This document shows, one piece after another, positions 5,734 through 11,997 of a DNA stretch of 11,997 nt (positions are counted from its first letter, which is position 1; every line of letters starts with the position of its first letter). The notes under the pieces are model-generated. The model was not told the origin of the DNA, ran no database searches, and was given only the letters and a program-made list of their open reading frames with translations. Source of the DNA: JBEINZ01 sp040377825. Lineage in GTDB: Bacteria; Pseudomonadota; Alphaproteobacteria; Rhizobiales; Ancalomicrobiaceae. A program made the position numbers and the translations under genes. Location of the stretch: contig JBEINZ010000073.1 in the NCBI GenBank assembly GCA_040377825.1, forward strand, positions 1-11,997, written 5' to 3'.

Positions 5734-8511
5734 ATGACCGAGGCGATCATCTTCACACTCGACGGGAAAACCGTTGAGGCGCGGCCGGAGGAGACGATCT
5801 GGCAGGTTGCCGATCGGCTTGGGACGGAGATCCCGCATTTGTGCTGGCAGCCGGAGCCCGGATACCGGGCGGACGGCAATTGCCGGGCCTGCATGGTGGA
5901 AATCGCGGGCGAACGGGTGCTCGCGGCGTCTTGCGTACGCCATCCGACGCCGGGCATGACGGTCACCACATCTTCCGAGCGGGCTAGGAAATCGCGCGAG
6001 ATGGTGTTCGAGCTACTACTGGCCGATCAGCCCGCGCGCGAGGAGCACCGCGATCCCGATGCCGAATTCTGGCAATGGGTCGGCGAGATGGGCATTAACG
6101 GCCGCTCGCGGTTTGCCGGCAAGCCCGCGCCGGAGCAGGATTTGTCCAATCCGGCGATCGCGGTCAATCTGGATGCCTGCATCGCGTGCGGCCTGTGCGT
6201 GCGCGCGTGCCGGGAAGTGCAGGTCAATGACGTCATCGGCATGGCGTATCGCGGCCACGAGGCGCGCCCGGTCTTCGATCTCGACGATCCGATGGGCCTG
6301 TCGACCTGCGTCACCTGCGGCGAATGCGTGCAGGCCTGCCCGACCGGCGCGCTTTACGAAAAGTCGTTGATGGACGAGAGCGCCACGAAGCGAACCGTTT
6401 GGGCTGACAAGACCGTCGACACGCTGTGTCCTTATTGCGGCGTCGGCTGCCAGACGACGGTCTCCGTGAAGGATGATCGCATCGTGCAGGTGGATGGCCG
6501 CGATGGCCCCGCCAACGAGAATCGGCTTTGCGTCAAGGGGCGTTTCGGCTTCGACTATGTCCGCCATCCGCAACGGCTGACCAAGCCGCTGGTGCGCAAG
6601 GACGGCGTCGGCAAGTCGCCGGACAGTTTGCCGGATCCCGCCAATCCATGGACGCATTTCCGCGAGGCGAGCTGGGAGGAGGCGCTGTCGCGCGCCGCTA
6701 ACGGGCTCGCGCGCATTCGCGATGCCGACGGCCCGCGCGCGCTCGCGGGATTTGGTTCGGCCAAGGGGAGCAACGAGGAGGCCTACCTTTTCCAGAAGCT
6801 GGTGCGGGTTGGTTTCGGCTCGAACAATGTCGACCACTGCACCCGGCTTTGCCACGCGTCGTCGGTTGCCGCCTTGATGGAGGGCGTCGGCTCCGGCGCC
6901 GTGTCCGCCCCATTCACGGCCGCCGCGGACTCCGATCTCATCATCGTGATCGGCGCGCGGCCTGAGCAGAACCACCCGGTCGCCAACACTTATTTCAAGC
7001 AGGCCGCCAAGGCCGGCAAGAAAATCGTCGTCATGGACCCGCGCGGACAGGAATTGATGCGCCACGCTTGGCGGTCGCTACGCTTCAAGCCCGGCTCCGA
7101 TGTGGCGATGCTCAACGCGATGCTGCACACGATCGTCGAGGAGAAGCTCTACGACGAGCAGTATATCCAGGCGAATGTCGACGGCTTCGAGGCCCTGAGG
7201 GCCAAGGTAAAAGACTTTTCGCCGGAGGAGATGGAGCGCATCTGCGGCATTCCGGCCGCGACACTGCGCGAGGTCGCCCGCGCTTACGCCAAATCCGAGC
7301 GCTCGATCATTTTCTGGGGCATGGGCGTGTCCCAGCACACCCACGGCACGGACAACGCTCGGTGCCTGATCGCGCTGGCGCTCATCACCGGTCAAGTCGG
7401 CCGGCCGGGCACGGGCCTGCATCCGCTGCGCGGTCAGAACAATGTCCAGGGCGCGTCGGATGCCGGGCTGATCCCGATGGTTTTTCCGGATTATCAATCC
7501 GTCGAGAACCCCGACATTCGGCACAAGTTCGAGGATGTCTGGGGCCGCGCGCTCGACCCCAAGCGCGGTCTGACGGTTGTCGAGATCATCGACGAGGCCT
7601 TTGAGGGCAAGATCAAGGGCATGTACGTCCAGGGCGAAAACCCCGCCATGTCCGATCCCGACCAGAACCACGCGCGGGCCGCGCTCGCCAAGCTCGAGCA
7701 TCTCGTCGTTCAGGACATTTTCCTCACCGAGACGGCCTTCTTCGCCGATGTCGTGCTGCCGGCTTCCGCCCATGCCGAGAAGCTCGGCACCTACACCAAT
7801 ACGAACCGGCAGGTGCAGCTCGGCCGGCCCGCGCTCGATCTGCCGGGCGAGGCGCGGCAAGACTGGCAGCTGATTTACGAGATCGGCACCCGCATCGGCA
7901 TGGATTGGCGCTATGAGTCCGTCGCCGACGTCTACCGCGAGATGTCGTCGCTGATGCCGAGCCTTGCGAATATCTCCTGGGAGCGCGTCGAGCGCGAGGG
8001 CGCGGTGACCTACCCGTCCGACGCTCCGGACAAGCCGGGCCACGAAATCATCTTCTATTCCGGCTTCGCCACCAAGGACGGCCGCGCGAAGATCGTCCCC
8101 GCCGATCTGCTGACGCCGGATGAAATGCCTGATGCCGAGTACCCGATGGTGCTCACGACCGGGCGCCTCCTGGAACATTGGCATACCGGCGCCATGACAC
8201 GCCGCGCCGGCGTGCTCGATAGCCTGGAACCCGAGCCGACCGCGCTCATGAACCCGCGCGAAATCCTTCGGCGCGATATGAAGGCCGGCGACATGATCAA
8301 GGTCGCGACCCGCCGCGGCGCGATCGAATTGACCCTCAGGGCTGATCGGGAATGTCCGGAAGGACTGGTGTTCGTCCCATTCTGCTACGTGGAAGCGGCC
8401 GCGAATTTCCTGACAAACCCGCAATTGGATCCGTTCGGGAAGATCCCGGAGTTCAAATATTGCGCGGCGCGCGTGGAGAAGGTCGGGGCGGTCCGCGAGG
8501 CGGCCGAGTAG
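5734..8511 (+). CDS. fdh1A: NAD-dependent formate dehydrogenase, catalytic (alpha) subunit, bis-MGD W/Mo enzyme
   Basis: Oxidises formate to CO2 and passes electrons to Fdh1B. The 925-aa chain starts with a [2Fe-2S] domain (Cys37, 50, 53, 67), then two ferredoxin-type clusters (Cys149/152/155/159 and Cys192/195/198/202). The molybdopterin oxidoreductase domain carries a [4Fe-4S] site (Cys232, 235, 239, 266) with Lys268 next to it. The metal-site motif HCTRLCH places the catalytic cysteine at 373 and histidine at 374; it is the Cys form, with no selenocysteine. RGQNNVQG holds the conserved active-site Arg. The His-x3-Cys cluster found after the [2Fe-2S] domain in NuoG and many FdsA proteins is not visible (residues 95-125 lack cysteines). 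M. extorquens Fdh1A is longer, about 989 aa from memory, with an N-terminal extension absent here. Tungsten rather than molybdenum is inferred from that relative. Confidence 0.96.
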   Translation: MTEAIIFTLDGKTVEARPEETIWQVADRLGTEIPHLCWQPEPGYRADGNCRACMVEIAGERVLAASCVRHPTPGMTVTTSSERARKSREMVFELLLADQPAREEHRDPDAEFWQWVGEMGINGRSRFAGKPAPEQDLSNPAIAVNLDACIACGLCVRACREVQVNDVIGMAYRGHEARPVFDLDDPMGLSTCVTCGECVQACPTGALYEKSLMDESATKRTVWADKTVDTLCPYCGVGCQTTVSVKDDRIVQVDGRDGPANENRLCVKGRFGFDYVRHPQRLTKPLVRKDGVGKSPDSLPDPANPWTHFREASWEEALSRAANGLARIRDADGPRALAGFGSAKGSNEEAYLFQKLVRVGFGSNNVDHCTRLCHASSVAALMEGVGSGAVSAPFTAAADSDLIIVIGARPEQNHPVANTYFKQAAKAGKKIVVMDPRGQELMRHAWRSLRFKPGSDVAMLNAMLHTIVEEKLYDEQYIQANVDGFEALRAKVKDFSPEEMERICGIPAATLREVARAYAKSERSIIFWGMGVSQHTHGTDNARCLIALALITGQVGRPGTGLHPLRGQNNVQGASDAGLIPMVFPDYQSVENPDIRHKFEDVWGRALDPKRGLTVVEIIDEAFEGKIKGMYVQGENPAMSDPDQNHARAALAKLEHLVVQDIFLTETAFFADVVLPASAHAEKLGTYTNTNRQVQLGRPALDLPGEARQDWQLIYEIGTRIGMDWRYESVADVYREMSSLMPSLANISWERVEREGAVTYPSDAPDKPGHEIIFYSGFATKDGRAKIVPADLLTPDEMPDAEYPMVLTTGRLLEHWHTGAMTRRAGVLDSLEPEPTALMNPREILRRDMKAGDMIKVATRRGAIELTLRADRECPEGLVFVPFCYVEAAANFLTNPQLDPFGKIPEFKYCAARVEKVGAVREAAE

Positions 8512-8559
8512 ACCGCGCGGCGCCGCTCGCCGCGCTCGCCGAAATTGGATGATGTCTTG

Positions 8560-9072
8560 ATGCCCTTCGTGCTTCGCCCCGCCGAACATCGCGACATTCC
8601 GGCGCTCCAGGCGGTCGAGACCGGCGCAAGGGTGCGCTATGCGGCGCTCGGCGACCGGTTTGCCGGTTTCGTGTCCGCGCCGACCATCGCCGCCGAGCGC
8701 TTTGCGGTCGGGGAGACGGTCGTGGCTGAGGATGACGGGCTGGTTCTCGGCTATGTGCTGATGCAGGATCTCGATGACCTGACCTATATCGCCAATATCG
8801 CTGTTCATCTCGACCATTCCGGTCGCGGGATCGGCGCGGCCTTGCTAAAGGCCGCCGACGGCCGCGCACTTACCTTAAATCAAGCCGGGGTTAGTCTGAC
8901 CACGTTTCGAGCGCCTCCATGGAACGGGCCTTGGTTTCGCCGGTTCGGCTATGGGCCTATGCCCCTGATTTTATTCGGGGAGGGAATGAACGCGAATTTG
9001 CGGCGTCATGCGACGTTTCTCGATATGTCGATGCGCGAGACGCTTTTTAAGCCGGCTATCAAGCGAGCCTAA
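8560..9072 (+). CDS. GNAT-family N-acetyltransferase
   Basis: Small acetyl-CoA-dependent acetyltransferase of unknown substrate. From the ATG at 8560 the protein is 170 aa. It opens with FVLRPAEHRDIPAL, the usual first strand and helix. The acetyl-CoA pyrophosphate loop RGIGAALL begins at Arg89 (pattern R/Q-x-x-G-x-G/A), after the strand YIANIAVH. A late WFRRFGYGP block matches the family's FY-x-x-x-GF motif. A TTG at 8545 would add five residues, but MPFVLRP is the more natural start; the ribosome site is weak for either. It begins 48 bp after the fdh1A stop with no terminator visible between, so it may be cotranscribed. Nothing in the sequence says whether it modifies the dehydrogenase or a small molecule. 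Confidence 0.85.
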   Translation: MPFVLRPAEHRDIPALQAVETGARVRYAALGDRFAGFVSAPTIAAERFAVGETVVAEDDGLVLGYVLMQDLDDLTYIANIAVHLDHSGRGIGAALLKAADGRALTLNQAGVSLTTFRAPPWNGPWFRRFGYGPMPLILFGEGMNANLRRHATFLDMSMRETLFKPAIKRA

Positions 9073-9096
9073 TTCATACCCCGGAATAAGTGAAAT

Positions 9097-9110
9097 TACA
9101 CCCGTGTGTA
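9097..9110. promoter_or_regulatory. Palindrome just upstream of the tetR -35 box (candidate operator)
   Basis: TACACCCGTGTGTA matches its own reverse complement at 12 of 14 positions, with 5-bp arms TACAC/GTGTA around a central CG. It ends one base before the -35 hexamer, a usual place for a TetR-family operator. Confidence 0.45.
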
Positions 9111-9111
9111 C

Positions 9112-9140
9112 TTGACGCCAAATACAACCGACCTTATAAA
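9112..9140 (+). promoter_or_regulatory. Sigma70-type promoter of the tetR-efflux operon
   Basis: TTGACG at 9112-9117 and TATAAA at 9135-9140 are separated by exactly 17 nt. This is the best sigma70 match noticed in the window. Transcription would begin near 9147, about 60 nt before the tetR start codon, inside the inverted repeat that follows. Confidence 0.75.
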
Positions 9141-9142
9141 AA

Positions 9143-9164
9143 TGACGAAATTTGAAATTCGTCA
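9143..9164. promoter_or_regulatory. Inverted repeat over the transcription start (candidate TetR operator)
   Basis: TGACGAA-N8-TTCGTCA is a perfect 7-bp inverted repeat spanning 22 bp. It lies directly after the -10 box, so a bound dimer would block RNA polymerase. The position fits self-repression by the tetR product just downstream. The same GACGAA/TTCGTC arms recur at 9832-9845. Confidence 0.55.
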
Positions 9165-9207
9165 GTCATCGCTCATCATGCGGTCCTGTGCGAATCAGAG
9201 GCTACCG

Positions 9208-9807
9208 ATGAATGTGCACATAACTGCAGAACCAAAGCGGGACCTACGCGAGCGGATTCTCGTCGAGGCCGAGAGATTGTTTCGCCACTACGGGTATAGC
9301 AAGACGACCGTGGCCGACATTGCGCGCGAGCTCGGCATGTCGTCGGCCAACGTTTATCGCTTTTTCGCGTCCAAAGCCGCGATCAACGAGGCGATTACGG
9401 AGCGGATGCTTTCCGCCCGCGTAGCCGAAACAGCTCGGATCGCCAAAGGTCCGGGAACGCCTAGCGAACGGGTCCGGGCGATCTTGCTCGCGAACCACCG
9501 AATGACCGTGGATGTTTTGTTGGACCACAAGAAGGTCCATGAAATGGTAACGGTCGCGATGCACGAGCAGTGGGATGTCGTTCGCGCTTTCGTGGCCACC
9601 ATCGTGGAGATTTGTGCGGACGTGATTGTTGAAGGCATCGAGACCGGCGAGTTCCGCCGTCAGGATCCGAGCCTCTCGGCGCGTTGCGTCCACCATGCGT
9701 TTGTCGCTTATGTGCATCCGGGCGTCGTAGCCGAATTCATCGAAGATGCCAGGAAGCCAACGCCGGACGAGATGGTCGAATTTATACTCGCCGCTCTGCG
9801 GGCCTAA
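9208..9807 (+). CDS. TetR/AcrR-family transcriptional repressor of the adjacent RND efflux operon
   Basis: A 199-aa one-component repressor. The N-terminal DNA-binding domain reads ILVEAERLFRHYGYSKTT (residues 17-34), then IARELGMSSANVYRFFASK (38-56). This is the classic TetR helix-turn-helix, ending in the conserved YRFF-x-x-K. The C-terminal two thirds would be the all-helical ligand and dimer domain, which does not reveal the inducer. The ATG at 9208 was chosen because GAGG lies 6 nt before it and the protein then has standard family length; a longer in-frame GTG at 9106 lies upstream of the promoter. It is followed after 95 bp by the membrane-fusion gene on the same strand, so it probably controls both itself and the pump. 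Confidence 0.92.
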   Translation: MNVHITAEPKRDLRERILVEAERLFRHYGYSKTTVADIARELGMSSANVYRFFASKAAINEAITERMLSARVAETARIAKGPGTPSERVRAILLANHRMTVDVLLDHKKVHEMVTVAMHEQWDVVRAFVATIVEICADVIVEGIETGEFRRQDPSLSARCVHHAFVAYVHPGVVAEFIEDARKPTPDEMVEFILAALRA

Positions 9808-9831
9808 ACCGAGCTCTCGGAGCTAAACTTG

Positions 9832-9845
9832 GACGAAAGTTCGTC
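9832..9845. promoter_or_regulatory. Inverted repeat GACGAA-AG-TTCGTC between tetR and the fusion-protein gene
   Basis: Perfect 6-bp arms with a 2-nt spacer, 57 bp before the next start codon. The arms are the same as in the repeat at 9143-9164, but the spacer is shorter (2 against 8). It could be a second operator or a small RNA hairpin. No clear promoter or T-run accompanies it. Confidence 0.4.
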
Positions 9846-9902
9846 GCAAACCCTGGAAACCCTGTTTTGCGTCTTAAGACTGACGATTTACGGAGAACGT
9901 CA

Positions 9903-11039
9903 ATGGAAAACCATTCCACTTTATCGGTTAGGGGGCGCCGGACCGCAGCCCTTCCGCTTCTCGGCGTTCTTTTCCTCGTTGGTTGCGAACAACCGGTCGC
10001 GATCGCGCCGCAACCGCCGCGGCCGGTCAAGGTCGCTGTCGTCACGACCCCCGCGGCAACGCAAACCATGCTGCTTTCCGGCGCGGTCAAGGCGCGCGTG
10101 GAATCCACGCTTGGGTTTCGCGTCGCGGGCAAGATCATCGAGCGGAAAGTCGACGTTGGCCAACGGGTTGTAGCCGGCGATGTGGTTGCCCGCATCGATA
10201 TGATCGACTTGCAGCTCATGCTTCGCTCCGCCGAGGCCGGCGTTGAGTCCGCCAAGGCGCGCGTTCAGGTGGCCAAGGACGCCTATGAGCGCAATCGCAC
10301 GCTCTTTGAGCGCGGCCATATCGCAAAGGCCGCGCTCGATAAAACCGAGTTGGAAATCGATCAAGCGAACGCGGCGTTCGATCAGGCCGTCGCAAACCGA
10401 AACCAGATGGCCAATCAAACCGGATACGCGGCTCTCGTGGCGGATACGGCCGGTATCGTGACCGATGTTCGCGCGGATGTCGGGCAAGTCGTCTCTGCCG
10501 GGTCGCCGGTCGTGGTCATCGCGCGCGATGGCGAAAAGGAAGTCGCGGTCGCCGTTCCCGAGCAGCAGATCCGCCATGTCAGCAAGGGCATGAAAGTCGA
10601 CGTCAGCTATTGGGCCGAACCGGGCCGCGTTTCGAGCGCGGAGGTTCGCGAGATCGCCGGCAGCGCGGATGCCGCGTCGCGGACCTTCGCGGTTCGCGTC
10701 TCGCTTGGCGAGGATCCGCTCATTCGTCTTGGCCAGACCGCGACGGTCTCCATCGGCGTGCCGCTCGACCGCACCGCGCCCAGCGTCCCGTTGACAGCGC
10801 TTGCCAAGCGCGACGGCCGGCCGATCGTCTGGATCGTTGATCGCGCAAACGAAACCGTTTCGGCTCGCTTCGTGGAACCGGGTGCCCCAGTCGTCGACGG
10901 TGTTCGGATCGAAAAGGGTATTGTGCCGGGCGAGGTCGTTGTCGTTGCGGGAACCCAGTTTCTCACGGATGGCTTGAAGGTCAAGCTTCCAAAAGCCGAT
11001 CTCGCGGCGACCACCGCGACGGGCGCTACAGTTCAGTAA
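9903..11039 (+). CDS. RND efflux periplasmic adaptor (membrane fusion lipoprotein)
   Basis: A 378-aa adaptor that would link an inner-membrane RND pump to an outer-membrane channel. The N-terminus has Arg residues, a hydrophobic stretch and a lipobox LVGC with Cys28, so it should be a lipoprotein held in the inner membrane. The first lipoyl half is at about residues 66-99 (GFRVAGKI, VDVGQRVVAGDVV). It is followed by an alpha-helical hairpin rich in Ala, Glu and Lys (about 100-168), the second lipoyl half (ADTAGIV, DVGQVVSAGSPV), and beta-barrel and membrane-proximal domains. The ATG at 9903 has GGAGAA 5 nt before it and places the signal sequence correctly. The pump gene follows after 36 bp, so the two are surely one operon with tetR. 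The substrate is unknown. Confidence 0.94.
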   Translation: MENHSTLSVRGRRTAALPLLGVLFLVGCEQPVAIAPQPPRPVKVAVVTTPAATQTMLLSGAVKARVESTLGFRVAGKIIERKVDVGQRVVAGDVVARIDMIDLQLMLRSAEAGVESAKARVQVAKDAYERNRTLFERGHIAKAALDKTELEIDQANAAFDQAVANRNQMANQTGYAALVADTAGIVTDVRADVGQVVSAGSPVVVIARDGEKEVAVAVPEQQIRHVSKGMKVDVSYWAEPGRVSSAEVREIAGSADAASRTFAVRVSLGEDPLIRLGQTATVSIGVPLDRTAPSVPLTALAKRDGRPIVWIVDRANETVSARFVEPGAPVVDGVRIEKGIVPGEVVVVAGTQFLTDGLKVKLPKADLAATTATGATVQ

Positions 11040-11075
11040 TCCGATTTGGTTCGGGCATCTTATCGAAGGGTGACT

Positions 11076-11997
11076 ATGATGGCCTCGTCGTCGACCGACT
11101 CTTTCAACATCTCGACTTGGGCCATCCGGCATCCCGGCTTGACCCGCTTCCTCTTCGCCCTGACCCTGATCGCCGGCATTTTTGCCGTCACCCACATGGG
11201 ACAGAAGGAAGACCCGGACTTTACCTTCCGCATCATGATCGTTCAGGCAGTGTGGCCGGGCGCCTCGCTCCAGGAAATGCAAGATCAAGTCGTCGACAAG
11301 ATCGAGCGGAAGCTGCAGGAAACCCCGAACCTGGACTTCGTGCGCTCGTTTACGCGTGCCGGCAGCACGATTATCACCGTCAGCATCAAGGGCAGCGCCG
11401 TCGGGCGCGAGGTGGCCGAGGCCTTCTACCAAGTGCGCAAAAAGGTTGGGGATCTGACCAACCTGCCGGACGGCTTGCTCGGACCATACTTCAACGACGA
11501 ATTCGGTGATACCTACATCGCGCTGCATGCGTTCACCGGCCAAGGATTCACGCTGCCGGAACTCGAGAAATTCGCAAAGCAGGCCCGTGACGTCGTGCTG
11601 CGCGTTCCCGGCATTCAGAAAGTGCAGGTTCTCGGGGCTCAGGACGAGAAGGTTTTCGTTGACATCTCCACCCGCGCGCTGGCCGAACGCAATCTCACGC
11701 TGCTCGACATCCGCAATGCGCTTGCCGCCCAGTCCGGCGTTGATGCATCCGGGCAAGTCCAGACCGCCGAGCGATCCGTGCGGATCGCGGTTGATGGCGG
11801 GCTTCAGACGGTTCAGGATATCGAAGAGTTGCGACTGAGGCTCGGTGGCGCCGTAATCCGGCTCGGCGACCTCGCCACCGTGACGCGCGGCACGATCGAC
11901 CCGCCGGACCGCAAGTTCCACTTCAATGGCAAGGAAGCGGTCGTCCTCGGCGTCGTCATGGCCAAGGGCTTCAACGTTACGAGCGTCGGCGACGATC
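11076..11997 (+). CDS. RND efflux transporter permease, N-terminal part (runs off right edge)
   Basis: First 307 codons of a proton-driven inner-membrane pump of the AcrB superfamily (normally about 1,000-1,050 aa). Residues about 22-39 (TRFLFALTLIAGIFAV region) form transmembrane helix 1. The periplasmic porter part follows: KEDPDFTF (44-51), VWPGAS, a helix EMQDQVVDKIERKL, then LPDGLLGP and VPGIQKVQVLGAQ. These blocks are typical of RND porter domains. The start is the ATG at 11076, with AAGGG a few bases upstream; a second ATG follows at once. The visible part contains no TM4 proton-relay residues, since those lie beyond the edge. Drug or metal specificity cannot be judged, though KEDP-type proteins are usually annotated as multidrug pumps. 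Confidence 0.94.
   Translation, partial: MMASSSTDSFNISTWAIRHPGLTRFLFALTLIAGIFAVTHMGQKEDPDFTFRIMIVQAVWPGASLQEMQDQVVDKIERKLQETPNLDFVRSFTRAGSTIITVSIKGSAVGREVAEAFYQVRKKVGDLTNLPDGLLGPYFNDEFGDTYIALHAFTGQGFTLPELEKFAKQARDVVLRVPGIQKVQVLGAQDEKVFVDISTRALAERNLTLLDIRNALAAQSGVDASGQVQTAERSVRIAVDGGLQTVQDIEELRLRLGGAVIRLGDLATVTRGTIDPPDRKFHFNGKEAVVLGVVMAKGFNVTSVGDD

Noticed and set aside
4517..5737. A 406-codon plus-strand frame running from fdh1B across the toxin-antitoxin region
   Set aside because: It overlaps the C-terminal part of fdh1B in another frame; its translation is Arg/Gly-rich with no domain, and the minus strand carries the toxin-antitoxin similarity.
6847..6855. Possible selenocysteine at the formate dehydrogenase active site
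   Set aside because: The codon at the metal-ligand position (6850-6852) is TGC, so this is the cysteine form.
6016..7065. A 349-codon minus-strand open frame opposite fdh1A
   Set aside because: Shadow frame in the region coding the Fe-S and catalytic motifs of fdh1A; no domain seen.
8512..8540. GC-rich palindromic stretch after fdh1A as a terminator
   Set aside because: Simple GC-rich sequence (gcggcgccgc) without a T-run; chance palindromes are frequent at this base composition.
7078..8817. A 579-codon minus-strand open frame opposite fdh1A and the GNAT gene
   Set aside because: Antisense shadow of fdh1A; no family motifs, and codon-position GC bias belongs to the plus-strand gene.
9808..9824. 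Possible terminator after tetR (CCGAG-ct-CTCGG)
   Set aside because: The 5-bp arms are split by only 2 nt, too tight for an RNA loop, and no T-run follows; the genes read as one operon.
9847..9865. Tandem AAACCCTG repeat (two copies) before the fusion-protein gene
   Set aside because: Only two 8-bp copies; too short to call a functional repeat.
9921..11921. A 666-codon open frame on the minus strand across the fusion-protein and RND genes
   Set aside because: It lies antisense to two confidently identified genes, has no recognisable domain, and has the His/Arg/Asp-rich composition of reverse frames in GC-rich coding DNA.

Overview
The window looks like chromosomal DNA of a high-GC alphaproteobacterium, most likely a Hyphomicrobiales methylotroph or relative (Methylobacteriaceae, Beijerinckiaceae or Methylocystaceae). 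The clue is a two-gene NAD-linked formate dehydrogenase in which the diaphorase subunit is a NuoE+NuoF fusion. That is the architecture of tungsten-dependent FDH1 of Methylorubrum extorquens. The taxonomic call is inference; the gene calls come from motifs read directly.

Layout, left to right. (1) 1-2636, minus strand: pepN, an M1 aminopeptidase, almost complete but cut by the left edge. (2) 2637-3200: a mostly non-coding stretch holding an MFS-transporter C-terminal remnant on the minus strand and short repeats in front of the formate dehydrogenase genes. (3) 3201-4931 and 5734-8511, plus strand: fdh1B and fdh1A, diaphorase and catalytic subunit of a soluble formate:NAD+ oxidoreductase. They are separated by about 800 bp holding an oppositely oriented type II toxin-antitoxin pair. 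The toxin gene carries an in-frame amber codon and has no normal start; the antitoxin looks intact. (4) 8560-9072, plus: a GNAT-family N-acetyltransferase close behind fdh1A. (5) 9097-11997, plus: a tetR-type repressor, a membrane-fusion lipoprotein and the start of an RND inner-membrane pump, forming one efflux operon. A near-consensus promoter with two palindromes sits in front of tetR, and a third palindrome lies between tetR and the fusion-protein gene.

How the parts work together: Fdh1A would oxidise formate at a bis-MGD (W or Mo) centre, pass electrons along its Fe-S clusters to the Fe-S and FMN centres of Fdh1B, and reduce NAD+. This is the last energy-yielding step of C1 oxidation in methylotrophs. 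The efflux operon is an unrelated self-regulated module; no outer-membrane factor is visible before the window ends. No rRNA, tRNA, CRISPR array, insertion sequence or prophage was seen. I see no clearly new biological system. The most unusual structure is the decayed toxin-antitoxin cassette splitting the two formate dehydrogenase genes, followed by the promoter/operator arrangement of the efflux operon.
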